Below, in pieces: positions 11,435 through 23,410 of a DNA stretch of 64,000 nt. Position 1 is the stretch's first letter. The number at the start of each line of letters is the position of its first letter. Made by a program: the position numbers and the translations under genes. The notes beneath the pieces were generated by a model that had not been told where the DNA came from, searched no databases, and was given only the letters and a program-made list of their open reading frames with translations. This DNA comes from Anagrus nilaparvatae (taxonomy: Eukaryota; Arthropoda; Insecta; Hymenoptera; Mymaridae). The stretch is from positions 57,938,501-58,002,500 of the forward strand of contig JAKSXM010000007.1 of assembly GCA_022575985.1 (NCBI GenBank), in the 5' to 3' direction.

Positions 11435-14344
11435 CATTAAAATGCATAAAAAAAAAGAAAAAAAAGCCAAAAAAAATATTTATGTAATATTTTTATACCT
11501 ATATTAAAAAAAATTTTATACCAATAATCTTTTTACATTAATTTATTAGCTTATTTATATTTGTTACTATAATATATTCAAATAATAGTTATTAATTGTT
11601 AAATATCATTAAAGCATAAAGAAAAAAAAAAGCCTTAAAAAAAAATTTTTTTTTTTCTAAAAAAATATATATTTATATTTAATAAGCCTAATATATATGT
11701 AAAATTTGTATATTTAATTTGATAATGATAATAATAAAAATTACTTTTTACAACCGTAAAACCACAGCTAAAAAAATTTTTCCTTTTTTAAAAATTTTTT
11801 AGATTTCATATCCAATAAAAATATTAGATTTTTAAAAAGGGTAAGACAGATCTTTTACATTTTTATCAGCATAACAATTATAAACGATTTTAATCTCATT
11901 TTGATAAGATCTTATTTAAAGCTTTTCTATACTTCACCCCTTTTTTTTCATTTTTCGCATGTATAATCGTGAAAATCATGTATGACACATGAAATAAAAC
12001 GTATTATCTAAAATAATCCACACACGTTATATTTTAATGTAAAGACTTGATCCCGATTTCATACTTAAACTTGTCTGTCGTAATTTGAAAACAAAATTTT
12101 TTGGATTAAATTCAGATTTTATTATTAATGAATTTTTATTTTACGATATTTTTGGTAAAAATTTTTACTTTCAATAAATAAATACATATAAGTTATTGAT
12201 TATCAGTCAAGCGTAGAGGGAGAAAAAAAATAAGGAAATTTAAGACATTTAATGAAAAAGAGTGATGAGTATCTAAGTTAAGCTGTAGTTCTCATGTGTG
12301 TTTTCTCTTTGAAATGAGCAAATTGCATTTTTACTTAGGTAGTTAAGTTTTACTAGAAAATTCATTTTGTCGTGAAAATATATGTTTACGAAAAATGTTA
12401 TTAAGACTTTTAGGGTCTTTTCTCTCTTGCTTCTTACGTACAAAAGGTCAATGCATCATTTACTTTTTTTTTTAGATCGTTAGGCGTTTTTCAATTAGTT
12501 TTACTTTATTTTCGACTTTGTTCTTTTCTCTTACTCTCGCTCTTATCTTCAAAAACTGACATTTTTTACGGGTAATTAGGAAACGCTTGATTACTTACTA
12601 TATGGACGTAGGGTTTGTAGTATCGTTTTAAAATATTTTTAAAAGTATTTTAGTGTGTTTTATTTCGTTTCTATAATTATTTTTTATTCATATTTTTTAG
12701 TTTAAGAAATTAGTATAACATTTGTTTCAAATTTCAATTTTCTAAATATTATAAATCATTGAAATTTTTATTTTATTTTATTTTATTTTCTTATTTAATG
12801 GATTTTAGTGCAAGTAACGCCGATGAAAATTGTTAATATAGTTTCAAAAATTAATTAAAGACTATAATGTTTACATATATTTATTTTTTCAAATTTTCTT
12901 TCTGTGGAGTCTGGAAGGCTTTTTAGAGCAGGGCTTTGTTTCTCACTGAAAAGTCGTGTTTTCTTCATTCTTTTTGATTTTCAATTTTATTTTTTCTTAC
13001 TGTTTATAAAATAAATATTTAAATATATTTTAATTTCTTTAAAATAATGGACCATTTTTAATATAATCCAATGACTGAAATTAACTGATCAAGGTGATTC
13101 AATGCGGCAGTGCGACCATGATTCAATGTTTTTTAAATTACTTTTAAACCCATTAACTGTCGCAGGAAATTTGAATAGGAAAATTTTTCTGAATCGTTAG
13201 TCATTCTTTATAGAATGTAGATATAGAATATAACCTTTTCGAGCACGATCACTCTAGATATAACTGAAGATAAAATCGCGTTTTCGCCTCAGATGGTTAT
13301 TTACGTGAAATTTGGGAAATTCTTTATTTTCACGCCCTTTATTAAAATAAAAATTTACTATTTTCTAGTTCTTCAAATATTTTGTCTTATCATTAGGTAT
13401 GTTCCACGGGATTCTTATCTCAAGTAAAAGAATTTTATTTTTTGCCACATATCTATTTTTTTCTGGCTTTAAAGTTTAATAAACGGGAAAAAACGCTAAC
13501 AATTAAAATTAGCGTATTTTGTTTGAAACTTGATTGATTTAAATCAATTTGAAATGAGTCTTTTTATATAAACAACAAAATATGTTATTTTTGAATGTTG
13601 TAAATTTTTATAGATTATTTTCTTTTAATTTTCTTTTAAGCTTTCTATTGTTAAAGAAAATTTTTAAGTTGGCTGTAAAATTAATATTTTTTGTCAATGT
13701 TTATTTTAAAAACTAGCACATTTAAAAAAATTTCAAAAATTCATTATTTTTAAAATTGTAATTATCTTTTGATTCTTTGAATTTTATTAATCTAATACAA
13801 TCCGTAACTAAAATATTTGTTGCAGTTTTTCATTTTTTAATGTTCTATGAAAAGCCATAAAATTATTTTTCATCGCATACTTAATTCAGAGTGATAAACT
13901 AGTTTTAAAATTAGTGTAAAATAAGAAACTTAAATTAATTTTTAAACTTTCAGATTGAATATATTTTGTTCTAGATCAAACAAGTAAAAGGCATCCAAAT
14001 ACTTAAAATACCGAAAAGTTCTAGTATTATAATTCTAGTAATATAAAAAAAAAAAAAATTACATTTTATGGAAGATCATTTAAGATATTTCAAAAAAATG
14101 TACAATTTGTTTTTATATGCTATTTTAAAATTAAATATTAAATTCAATCCAAATTTGATTTTAATGTTATCATTTAATTTTTAGGGTATAGAAGTATAAT
14201 TTATTTGAGGTAGTGATCGAGCCAGAAATAAATAAACAATTTTAAAGATTTTCAAAGTTCTCACTTCAGCACCATTTTTTAAAATTAACTTGCAATATTT
14301 TAATATTTTAAATAAAAAAAAATAAAAATTATATTTATAAAAAC
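11435..14344. other. Gene-free interval downstream of USP48
   Basis: The sequence is AT-rich. It was scanned for the missing C-terminal exons of USP48 on the minus strand (a CPHGG-type DUSP segment and a ubiquitin-like domain), and none was seen. A modestly GC-richer patch at about 13080-13320 contains no readable gene. Confidence 0.5.
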
Positions 14345-17300
14345 TTACTTAATAAATGCTTTCCAATTTTCAACAAAACCTTTTTCTATTATGTAACAAC
14401 ACTGATGTGGATTCAGAGAATCTAAAATTTTATTCCTATTTTTATCTGTATAAAATTCTAAAAACACATCCTTTTGTATTTTAGCTTTTTCTTTCACATT
14501 CTCTTTTTCTGTTTTTGCAGCCTCTAAATCTTCCTATAAAATTTTTATAAATTTATTAATATTTAAATTATTAATTTACACAAAACAAAATTAAAAACAA
14601 AATTTTTTAAATCTTACAGCGCATGCAAAGCAGGTTTGAGCATCAGAACGATATTCAGTACAATTAGGAAAATATTCTTTTAATATAATCCATGCTTCCG
14701 TTGGTACAATTTTTGTTTTTGAATCAAGCATTCTGAGTGTATTGTGTTCACATAGTAAATCTTCATTGAATTTTAAATCCTCTTCATCTTCATCCATAGG
14801 CTCTTCTAAGTCTTCTATTTTTACAGCATTATTATCAATGATTTGAAGAAAATTATTCAAAGCTTTTTTCTTCCAACACCTGAATGATTCTGCTCCAACA
14901 ATGTAGCCCTCTGACATATGACTGAAAAATTAAACATTTTAATTTAAAAAATTTTTTCTTAAAAGTAATAAATATTTTTTTAATGAAATGTAAAAAAAAT
15001 ATTAAACTTACAGCTGCTTAAAATTCTTCATAATTTCACTCAATTCTTTAGCATGTTTTTCTAATGTTTCTTTAAATTGTAATATTTTACATTGTTTTTG
15101 CACACAAGGAGAACATAAAGAATTTTCTGTTAATTCATTTTTACCACCATATTTAGTATATAACGTAACTGCTGCATCATGCGGAAGACATTTAGCCTTA
15201 TTAACTTTTAATGGATCCATTTTACCATGTGGACACATTAAAATTCTGCAATCAATCGGTGGTATTTTTTTTGGAGAATCTTGATCGGTTTTACGAGATC
15301 CTTTTAGCCAATTGCTCAACCATTCAGTTGGAATCCAGTAAAATTTTTCTGGTGTATTATTATTTAAAATCTTACTGTACAGAGCTCTGACAAGGTTTCG
15401 CTTATCATTTTGTTCTTCTAATTCTTTTTCCTAGAAGATATCAGAAAATAATGTATTCTCATTGTTTGAACAACTTTTTGAGTCATTGGAATTGGGTAGA
15501 CAATGGGTTATTTGCAACCTTTAAGCAACTTTGTAAGTTGAATAAAATGTGCTATGAAATTTTGTATATTTATAGGGTAAATATTTTTTTATTTAATTAA
15601 AATAAAAATTATTTTTTAAAGAAAAAAATTTTGTTATCCGTAGATTCACCAGTGAATAACTGGTTAAAATTTAGTATTTATTTTTATAAGGATAAGTCGA
15701 TATTGGTTATTCACTGGTGAATTTATATTAGTACAAACTTTATTTGTGAATTGACTCTTACTGCAGAAAACTCACATTTAGTTGTACTATGAGGTCCTCT
15801 TCCCTCATATTATTAAATAAAAAATTAATAAAAGAAAATTTAATAAAGGATATGAGTACATATGGATATTGATACAATAGTAAATGTATATAGATACTGA
15901 TATAATGGTGACTGACCGAAAAATAATTTTTTAAATATTTTAAGGTTTTCTTTTTTTACTCTCTAAGAAACAGCAGGTGGCAAAACTTTAATCAATAACA
16001 ATAATTCCATTACCAACCTCATTAACTTTTTTATAGGCTTAGATTTGAAGATTAGTAAAATAACAATAGATATCTTTTTCTTCAATAAAAATATGATAAA
16101 AAAATGATTTTTAATTCAAATTTACAATGTAAGTATTGATTGATTGAGTATTAAATTAAATTTAATTGTATCAATTTGGTTAAGTATAATAACTTTAATT
16201 GAAGGGTAATGTTAAATTATTTTTTACCTTTCCTTGTTGTTGTGCTATCAAATGTAATTCATGAGCTGCATTATCTCGGTTAACTAAATATTGCATTTTT
16301 GACGTTAAACCCCATTTTTCAAATTCAACCTAAAAATTTAACATTAACTAATAAATGCTTTTTTACAAAATAACATTTAAATAAAATGTATTTTATGTTA
16401 CCTGATGAAATTTTTCTCGCTGATTACAACTTACAGCAATATATTTTTGATGATTAGTATCTTTTTCAACTTTTATCATTGAATTTTCTTTGATATTTCT
16501 TTTCACGCTTAAATTTGTAGAATTACTTTCATTATTTAAAGAAATTGAATCATTTTCATATTTACATGGTACAATTTCTTCTGTACAATCTAACATATCA
16601 ACATCTTTATCATCGTAGCTATGATTTTGATTAATTTTATCGATTGTACTATTTGCACTATTTGTATTTTCACTATTAAAACAATTGTGATTGTCTTTTT
16701 GTTGTTGATGGTTAATATCAAATTTTGTTTTCTTTTCAACTATCATAACATCTTGTTCTAATGAATTTTCTTTTAAATTTCTTTTTCCTTTTAAAGCTAC
16801 TGAATTATCTCTTATTAAATTTACTGATGGATCTATGACTTGATGATCATAAATATTATTATGCATTCCTTTCTTAATACCTCTTTTATTATCTGAACCT
16901 GGTGATATCCTTTTATACACAAGCATATAAGCAGTATTGGATGAAAAATACCCTTTTGGTATTCTTGCTCTTTTCTGATTTTTACCATTTTCTAAAAATT
17001 TATTTACTTTTAAAATGATATCAATTATGAATAACATAATAGGTATTATTTACCTTGGATAGTATCATCTTCCATTCTATTGCTTTGCATTTTCTCAACT
17101 TTATCATCACTAAACTCATACCATTCCCCACTGTTATTATTACAAATATTTGCACTAAAATGCCCAGAATGTGCTGAATTACCCTTATGATTTAACATTG
17201 CAACTAAACGAAACATATGTGTCTTTGGAGCACACTGTAAAAATTCAGACATATCTAAGATTTCAGGAAATTGCATCGAAGCTGATAATTTCTTTTTCTT

Positions 17301-18499
17301 TACAGAAATTCTAAATTTATGATAATTATGAAATTTATTTATATATTTTTTATTTATATATTTAAACTATAAAAAATCATACCTTTGAAACACAAATCGT
17401 AAAAGCTGAATATTTAAAGTATCTGGTAAAGAATGAAGACGTATAAATCTTCTGGCATCTTGTTTACTGTTACATACTCTGCAATGGTATTGATTTGCAC
17501 CAGTTAGTTGCTCTTCTCCTAAAAATTTTTCTATTGCTTCATTTAGAGTAGGAGCAAGTTGAAGATCTAATTCATAAAATGTTGATAAAGTTTTATGTTC
17601 TGTTCCGCAAGCTTTACAACTAAAAAAGTTATTTGAAATTTAAAAAAACTAGGATTTAAAATAAATATAATATATTATAATATTCTTAACAAACCAATTG
17701 ATGTAATTATATCTGCCTTGTGTTAATTTTTGAAGCATGTGTGTTAAAACAGCATTTTGTTGAAATTTGCCTTCAATATGATTTAACAATAATTTAGAGA
17801 ATTCTTGTGCATCTTGTTGAGTTGTTAATTCTAAACCTAACGCTACTGCTAAATTTATTGGATCCAAATATTTGTGATTTCCAAACTGCATCATTGCAAA
17901 TATATATTGCAATTGTCCAACCGCACTAACTGGACTATAAGTTTCATCACTTTCTTTAGACATTTTTTCTTTTTCATCGGCATCATTTTCTATGTTCCAC
18001 TTATAAATTATTTTCCTAAAATTTTTGATTATTTTAAATTTTAATTAAAAGAAAATTGACAAGTTAAGTTTTACCTCATGTCTTCATTATGAAACCAAAC
18101 TTGAATTAAACTATTTACATAACATGTGGCACCTAAATTAACAAGGCCAACATACTCCGAGGGTTCTCTTAAATCGTCTAAAGAGTTTTCGATTGAATCG
18201 ACTTTCAGAGGTTGTGATTTAAAATAACTATCTTCACCTAATCCTGTTAGGCATCGAGGATTACTCGGACAATTTTTTCTAAAAACAATAATTTTACTTT
18301 TTTTAGATTCTGTATACTAATTCAAATTTTAAGAATTGAATTTAAAATCAGTTTCTTACTTGCAATTTTTACATCTTTTAAGTACTCGACCTATTCTGTA
18401 GGCTAATTCCAAATGTTGTTGTTTAACATCCTCTGGTAAAGTATTTGTAATCCAAGCCCATGCTTGCTTTTCCAAATCAGCTTTTTTGTCATAAGGCAT
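14345..18499 (-). CDS. USP48: Ubiquitin carboxyl-terminal hydrolase 48
   Basis: Ten exons: 18499-18360, 18278-18075, 18015-17695, 17619-17383, 17310-17054, 16991-16402, 16329-16228, 15430-15012, 14921-14618 and 14533-14345, giving 920 residues. The peptidase C19 (USP) fold is clear. The Cys box is NLGATCYVNS with catalytic Cys at about residue 99. A C-x2-C finger pair is seen (CKAC and CRVC). The His box is AHSGHF with His at about 351, followed by GEWYEFSDDKV carrying the acidic third residue. Residues after the catalytic domain match the USP48 DUSP-type repeats (PPIDCRILMCPHGK, FNEDLLCEH). Known family role: a mainly nuclear deubiquitinase acting on histone and NF-kB pathway substrates. The model ends at a TAA that overlaps a good splice donor (AAGTAAGT), and the last DUSP and ubiquitin-like domain of the family are not found. 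A low-complexity Asn/Lys-rich insert occupies exon 6. Exon 8 and 9 boundaries are inferred from frame. Confidence 0.93.
15647..15725. repeat. Short hairpin in a USP48 intron
   Basis: TTCACCAGTGAATAAC at 15647 is matched by its reverse complement GTTATTCACTGGTGAA ending about 15722, with a loop of roughly 45 bases. It has the shape of a very small MITE or palindromic relic in the intron between exons 7 and 8. Confidence 0.6.
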
Positions 18500-19431
18500 T
18501 ATTATAACTATTGATAAAACAACAAAAATTGAAATTATAAATTTCACTTATTTATATTTAAATTTTATGGTTATAAAAACAAATATAAATATTTTTAATT
18601 AATTACATTATTTTGTAAAGTAAATTTATATTATTTTTTCATAGATTATTTTTGTGTTTTAATTTACCTTATAATACTTCTAGCCTTAATAATGACAAAC
18701 ATACGAGAAGAGTGTAAATAAACAATGAAACTTTTTTTATAGTCAATTTTTTTAACAGTGTAGGTTACCTAAAAAAAAATTAAATAATTTAAATTAAAAT
18801 AAAAAAATAAACATTATTTTTTTTTTAAATTAGAAACTTACGAAAATATAATTTTTAGATTTTTATTTTTAAATTATAAAATCAGCAGTTTTTTTCGAGG
18901 CATACAAGATTTCTTTACAAAAGCGAAAAATATATACATACACATATAAACAAAACAGACGCAACAATATTTATTACCACATAAAGACCGATTTTCAAAC
19001 TATATATTAGGATGAAACTGAACAACGAGAATTTTAACCAATGATCAAAAGACTACAGAAATTTATTGTATTGATTGGTTATATTATATTATCGCCGAGT
19101 TTTCAAGTATTTTTAATAACCAATCATGAGCGAGCTAAAATGCGAATCAAAAACTTCAAGTTTAGGTACTTTTATCTTTTGTCGCGCGTGGTTTTGCGCA
19201 AGCCATATACCCTCTGTATCCTCTTTGTAAAAACCATAGGTTAAAACACTGTATATATAGATATACAAAAAACAAAGTGCATAGGTTCTATGTATTTTTA
19301 TTTTATCAATTATTATCAGTGGGTCACTGACTGTAATTATTCAAAATATTGTTTTAGAAAAATTTATTCTGTAATGAAATATAGTTTATTTGCAAACATA
19401 TAATTAATGAGTTAAATAAAAGAGGCCTGGT
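18500..19431. promoter_or_regulatory. Divergent USP48 / MAD2L2 intergenic region
   Basis: The two start codons point away from each other across about 0.93 kb with no gene between them, so promoters for both genes must lie here or overlap. Slightly GC-richer sequence with short palindromes lies at 18880-19220. No defined promoter motif is claimed. The first 48 bases upstream of the USP48 ATG are also open in the USP48 frame (see the N-terminal extension finding). Confidence 0.5.
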
Positions 19432-20312
19432 ATGTCACAAAATCAAATAGGTAAATAATTTTAAAATTTAACTTTTAAAAATTTTATACTGTGTAAAATT
19501 TTTAATAAATAACAATTTTTATATTTTAATTAGTTGGCTCAGATATATTTCTCGAATTTTTAGAAGTTTCAATTCATAATATTCTATATTTTAGAAAATT
19601 ATATCCTGATGAAGTTTTTACAAAAAAAAAAATTTATGGTACCGCTGTTAATGTATCACAGCATCCAGAATTAAATGAATATATTAAACAAATTTTAACT
19701 TGTGCTAAAAATTTAATTGATTTAGATCAAGGAAATATAAAATCAATTAATTTATTGTTTTTAAACTCAAATAAAAAACCAATAGAACAGTACGTTTTTA
19801 GACTTGAGCAATTTAAAAATAATAAAAATGAGTAAGTTTTAATACGTATATGTATAGTCTATATCTTTATATTAAATATATAATTTTAAATTATTTAATT
19901 ATTATAGAACAGATCCATATTTTATGAAAATAGAAGAAGCTTTAAGAACGACTTGTCTAAAGCTGTCAATGAGTGAAAAATATTTGAAGCCTCTACCAGA
20001 AGATTCATCATTTATTATTAACATTGTAACAAATCATTCAGCTCATGTTGCTTTAACAGAAAATGCAGATTCATTAGATTTTCCTTGGATTGTTAATGAA
20101 GATTTTAAAGAAGTTGAAAACGGTGATATTTTACCTGTGAAAGATATTAATACTGATTATTTAAATTTGCAATTGTACGTTATTGAAAACAAGAAACTAA
20201 AAAATGTAAGTAAAGCTTAATTATTTATTCAATTTCTAATTATTGTACAAAAAATGTGAAATAAAAAACTTAAATTCTATAATAATTAAATAAATTTTAG
20301 AAAAGACAGTAA
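19432..20312 (+). CDS. MAD2L2: MAD2L2 / Rev7 HORMA-domain protein
   Basis: Exons 19432-19450, 19534-19831, 19908-20205 and 20301-20312 give 208 residues; family members are about 211. The protein is one HORMA domain from end to end. Diagnostic matches are FLEVSIHNILYFRKLYP near the N terminus, HPELNEYIKQILTC, the DFPWIV segment and the C-terminal LQLYVIE strand of the mobile safety belt. Known role: the adaptor subunit of translesion polymerase zeta that bridges Rev3 and Rev1, also part of shieldin in vertebrates. If the last intron is retained, the protein would end four codons later in VSKA instead of KRQ. Exon 4 continues straight into the pallidin reading frame, so the two genes probably share a transcript. 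It diverges from USP48. Confidence 0.93.
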
Positions 20313-20362
20313 TATAAGACAAATTGAGTTTTCAAAAAGCATTCCTGAAATTGAAATTAAAA

Positions 20363-21115
20363 ATGATGACTGATATGGAAGAAGAAGCCATTAAAATTGA
20401 ATTAGATTCAAAATCAAAGTCTTTAACTAAGTAAGTAAAAAAATTTGTCCTTTGGATTATATAAATAATTTTCAAATATTTTTTTTTTAGGGAACCATGT
20501 GTCAATTTATCTCAATCATCAGAAAAATTAGCAAAAGGACTTTTGTCTATTTATCAAAAACCTTTAGAAAGTCTTCAAAAAGAACTTTCAGATTTAACGT
20601 AAATATTTACAGAAATATGCACTATAAAAAATTATAATTAATAGAAATTTAATTTTCTTGATAGGTCTAAGCAAGGAAATTGTATAAGGCAAATGAAACT
20701 TGAAAATAAAAAATTATGTGATGTTATAGAAGACATAGAAATTAGTGATTTAGTAAGTAAAAATACTTTATATTTTCTAATGTTTAAATTTTATACTTAT
20801 AAAAATTTACAGTTTTTCACAATAGATATTTATCAGAAAAAATTAGTAAATATAAAAAAAGAAATAATGATAATCCATGAAAGAACATCAAAACTTAAAG
20901 TAATTTAATTTTTTTATATCTATATTTTAAATTATTATATAAAAATTCAAGATTTCAAATTTTTATTATATAATATTATAATATTACAGAAAAGAGCACT
21001 GAAAATGCAACAAACAAAAGAAAAAGAAGCACTTTACAGAGAGCAACGACGTGAACAAGAATTGCGAAGAGAAGAACAACTTATTGGTAAATTAGATAGC
21101 TCTGTAAACAAGTAA
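20363..21115 (+). CDS. BLOC1S6: BLOC-1 subunit 6 (pallidin)
   Basis: Exons 20363-20430, 20491-20598, 20665-20752, 20813-20899 and 20990-21115 give 158 residues. Family-specific segments are LAKGLLSIYQKPLESLQKEL in the N-terminal half, then KLVNIKKEIMIIHERTSKLK and KRALKMQQTKEKEALYREQR, matching the coiled-coil body and basic/acidic tail of pallidin. Known role: a small coiled-coil subunit of BLOC-1, which sorts cargo to lysosome-related organelles such as insect pigment granules. The start was chosen as the first ATG of a tandem MM after the MAD2L2 stop, at position 20363. The upstream exon sequence carries the last three MAD2L2 codons, so either translation is bicistronic or a separate promoter lies in the last MAD2L2 intron. 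An AATAAA at 21237-21242 could end the transcript. Confidence 0.92.
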
Positions 21116-21236
21116 GGTAAAAATATTTAAAATTGTTGAAAATAATTTACCTTTATAATTTAGCTAATAATATTTATGGTACTTAAAAAATATAATTATA
21201 TGCAAAGTAATATTGAAATTTTAAAATAATGTTACA

Positions 21237-21242
21237 ATAAAA
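21237..21242 (+). terminator. Candidate poly(A) signal for pallidin
   Basis: AATAAA lies about 120 bases after the pallidin stop and is followed by an A-rich stretch. It is the first canonical hexamer after the stop. AT-rich background makes chance occurrence possible. Confidence 0.4.
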
Positions 21243-21306
21243 AAAATATTTTATTGAAATAATGTTAATTATATTTTTACACTATAAATTTATATAAAAT
21301 AACATA

Positions 21307-21325
21307 TTTTATTTATTTATTTAAA
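21307..21325 (-). terminator. Candidate poly(A) signal for POFUT2
   Basis: On the minus strand AATAAATAAATAAAAT starts about 40 bases after the POFUT2 TAG. With the pallidin hexamer on the other strand, the two convergent transcripts would end within about 80 bp of each other and might overlap. Confidence 0.4.
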
Positions 21326-21365
21326 AATATCACATTTATATATGGCTTGCAATTTTTAAAATTGC

Positions 21366-23331
21366 CTAATTCCATACTATCTCCCATCGACTTCCTTTAG
21401 AACATTTATCTTTTCCGCATAAAGTATTAAAAGTAGAATCAACTGGAAAACCAAGAATTTCTCTATCTTCTTGAATTCGAAAAGTAAACGTTGATTCTGA
21501 AGTTCCTATGAAAAACCTGTGCATTTAAAAAATGTTTTTAAGTTTTAAGCTATTTATTTAACATATACATATAATATATAGATTAATAAGTACCTTGCAT
21601 GAGAGCATATTATTTGATCAATTATTGCAATACCACCATCTTTAAATTGTTTTTTTTTTATAACTGATGGCAAATATCGTAAAACTATGTAATTTGAAAG
21701 ATGATTTTTAAGTAATGCATACTCTGTAATTTTATAAAATTTTCAATTTTAACAAATCAAACAATATTCATTCATTTAAAAAACTAATTATTGAAGAAAA
21801 TATTTTAAATGTCTACAAAAATAAATTTAAATATTAATAATATAAATATTTATACCTTTATCATCTGCATCAGATGCAACAAAAACAGTATTCAAACGTA
21901 ATTTTTTTAGATATTTTGTTATTTCTACTGCAGCATTTTCAACTGATGGTGTTGATGATGCATGTCCAGTAACAAAGTCTTGTCTCCTAAAATGTACAGC
22001 TAAATAAGGACCACCAATAGCATCTCTTTTTCTCTATTAACAAAAGTTTACATATTCAGTGATTAAGAGTAAATAAAATAGTAGTTCTTATAAAAAAAAA
22101 AAAAACAACTTTTTGCAAGGTCCAATCTGCAGGTCTTTGAACGTTATCAACTGTATTACTTGAATTCAAGTAAATTTTTCTGAAGTAATCAGCTTCTTCA
22201 TACAACTCAGAACTATAACGCATACTTCTTCTAGCTTTCCAAAATTCTACTGACCCATACTCGTTATGCAAAGGAATTTCCATATGATCAAACATAATAC
22301 TTCTAAATATAAAATTAAAAAAAATTATAAATTCTATTGTTAATTTTGAAAACTAAAAATAAATTACATATATTTTTGAGGTCTTAGATTTTGTTCCAAC
22401 CCATGTGTGGTTCCATGGAAAATAATGCAATCCAAACTATGAGCAGATATATTATTGTATCCCCAAAAATAACCAAATATTCTCTTTGATTGTGCTTCTT
22501 TATATGGAATTTGAAATTTTGAACATTTACTTATAACATTTTTATCCTTAAATTTTCCAGTCTTAAACATCTCTTCATCATTCATAAGATAAAATACTTT
22601 GTCTATAATTATTTCTTTATCTCCTTTACAGCAATCTGCAGAATTATTTGAGTAAATTATTAAAATCATATGAATCTACTAAAAGTTGACTTTAATTCAT
22701 AATATTACCTTCCATAAATTCATACATTTCTATAACATTTACATATTTCTGAAGACTTTTTAAGTCAAAAAATAAACCCCATGGTAATAACTTCTGTGAT
22801 CCAACATCACTACTTCGCCAATGATATAGATTTCCTAAAAATTACTAGTTTTAATGTATTTTAATAATCTTTATTTGAATAAGATTTTTGTAAAATAACT
22901 TGTAATGTATACCCCAAGGTGGTAAAACAATATACCAGTCGTATATTTTATCATTTTTGGCTAAATAATTAGCAAATGTTGCAACTCTGATATATACATC
23001 TCTTCTAAGATTAAATCCTTCTGGTGGATTAACATCGTATAAAATATATCTATAAGTTAAATTAAATTTTTAGAAAAGGGTAAGCAACTTTATACTTTAT
23101 ACTTTAACAACATCCTGTCATAATTTTATGCAGATTGCAGATTTTTAATGAATAAAAATTTATTAAAATAGATTATAGACCCAATTGAATATACCTTTTT
23201 TTAGAATATATGGATGATCTTTTATTTTCACATTCTTCAATTAATTCTCCATTTTTCTTAGATTCCTTACAGTATTCTTGATTCAAAGATGTATTAAGTA
23301 AGGTAAATAATAAGATTATTTTAAGTAACAT
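21366..23331 (-). CDS. POFUT2: GDP-fucose protein O-fucosyltransferase 2
   Basis: Eight exons: 23331-23195, 23049-22913, 22834-22709, 22635-22368, 22302-22110, 22033-21856, 21723-21594 and 21516-21366, giving 439 residues. Known role: an ER-lumen GT68 enzyme that transfers fucose to Ser/Thr of folded thrombospondin type-1 repeats. Visible support includes an N-terminal signal (MLLKIILLFTLLNTSLNQ), the donor-site motif YDVNPPEGFNLRRDVYIRVA, LPPWGNLYHWRS, then GGPYLAVHFRRQDF with the family's HxRRxDF residues, DGGIAIIDQIICSHA, and FFIGTSESTFTFRIQEDREI near the C terminus. An in-frame ATG lies 48 nt upstream (MFTKHGG...), but starting at MLLK gives the better signal peptide. The exon 5 donor is unusual (GTTGTT followed by a T-run). 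Part of exons 4-5 is duplicated inside a transposon at 24338-24591. Confidence 0.93.
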
Positions 23332-23410
23332 AATATTAAATTTTTCATTTGTTAGCTTGCCTCCATGTTTTGTAAACAAAAATAATTAAGAAAGCACAAA
23401 ACACGCAGAG

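Noticed and set aside
23173..23379. POFUT2 starting at the upstream ATG (23379)
   Set aside because: It would put 16 mostly polar residues before the signal peptide; the second ATG at 23331 gives a standard signal sequence.
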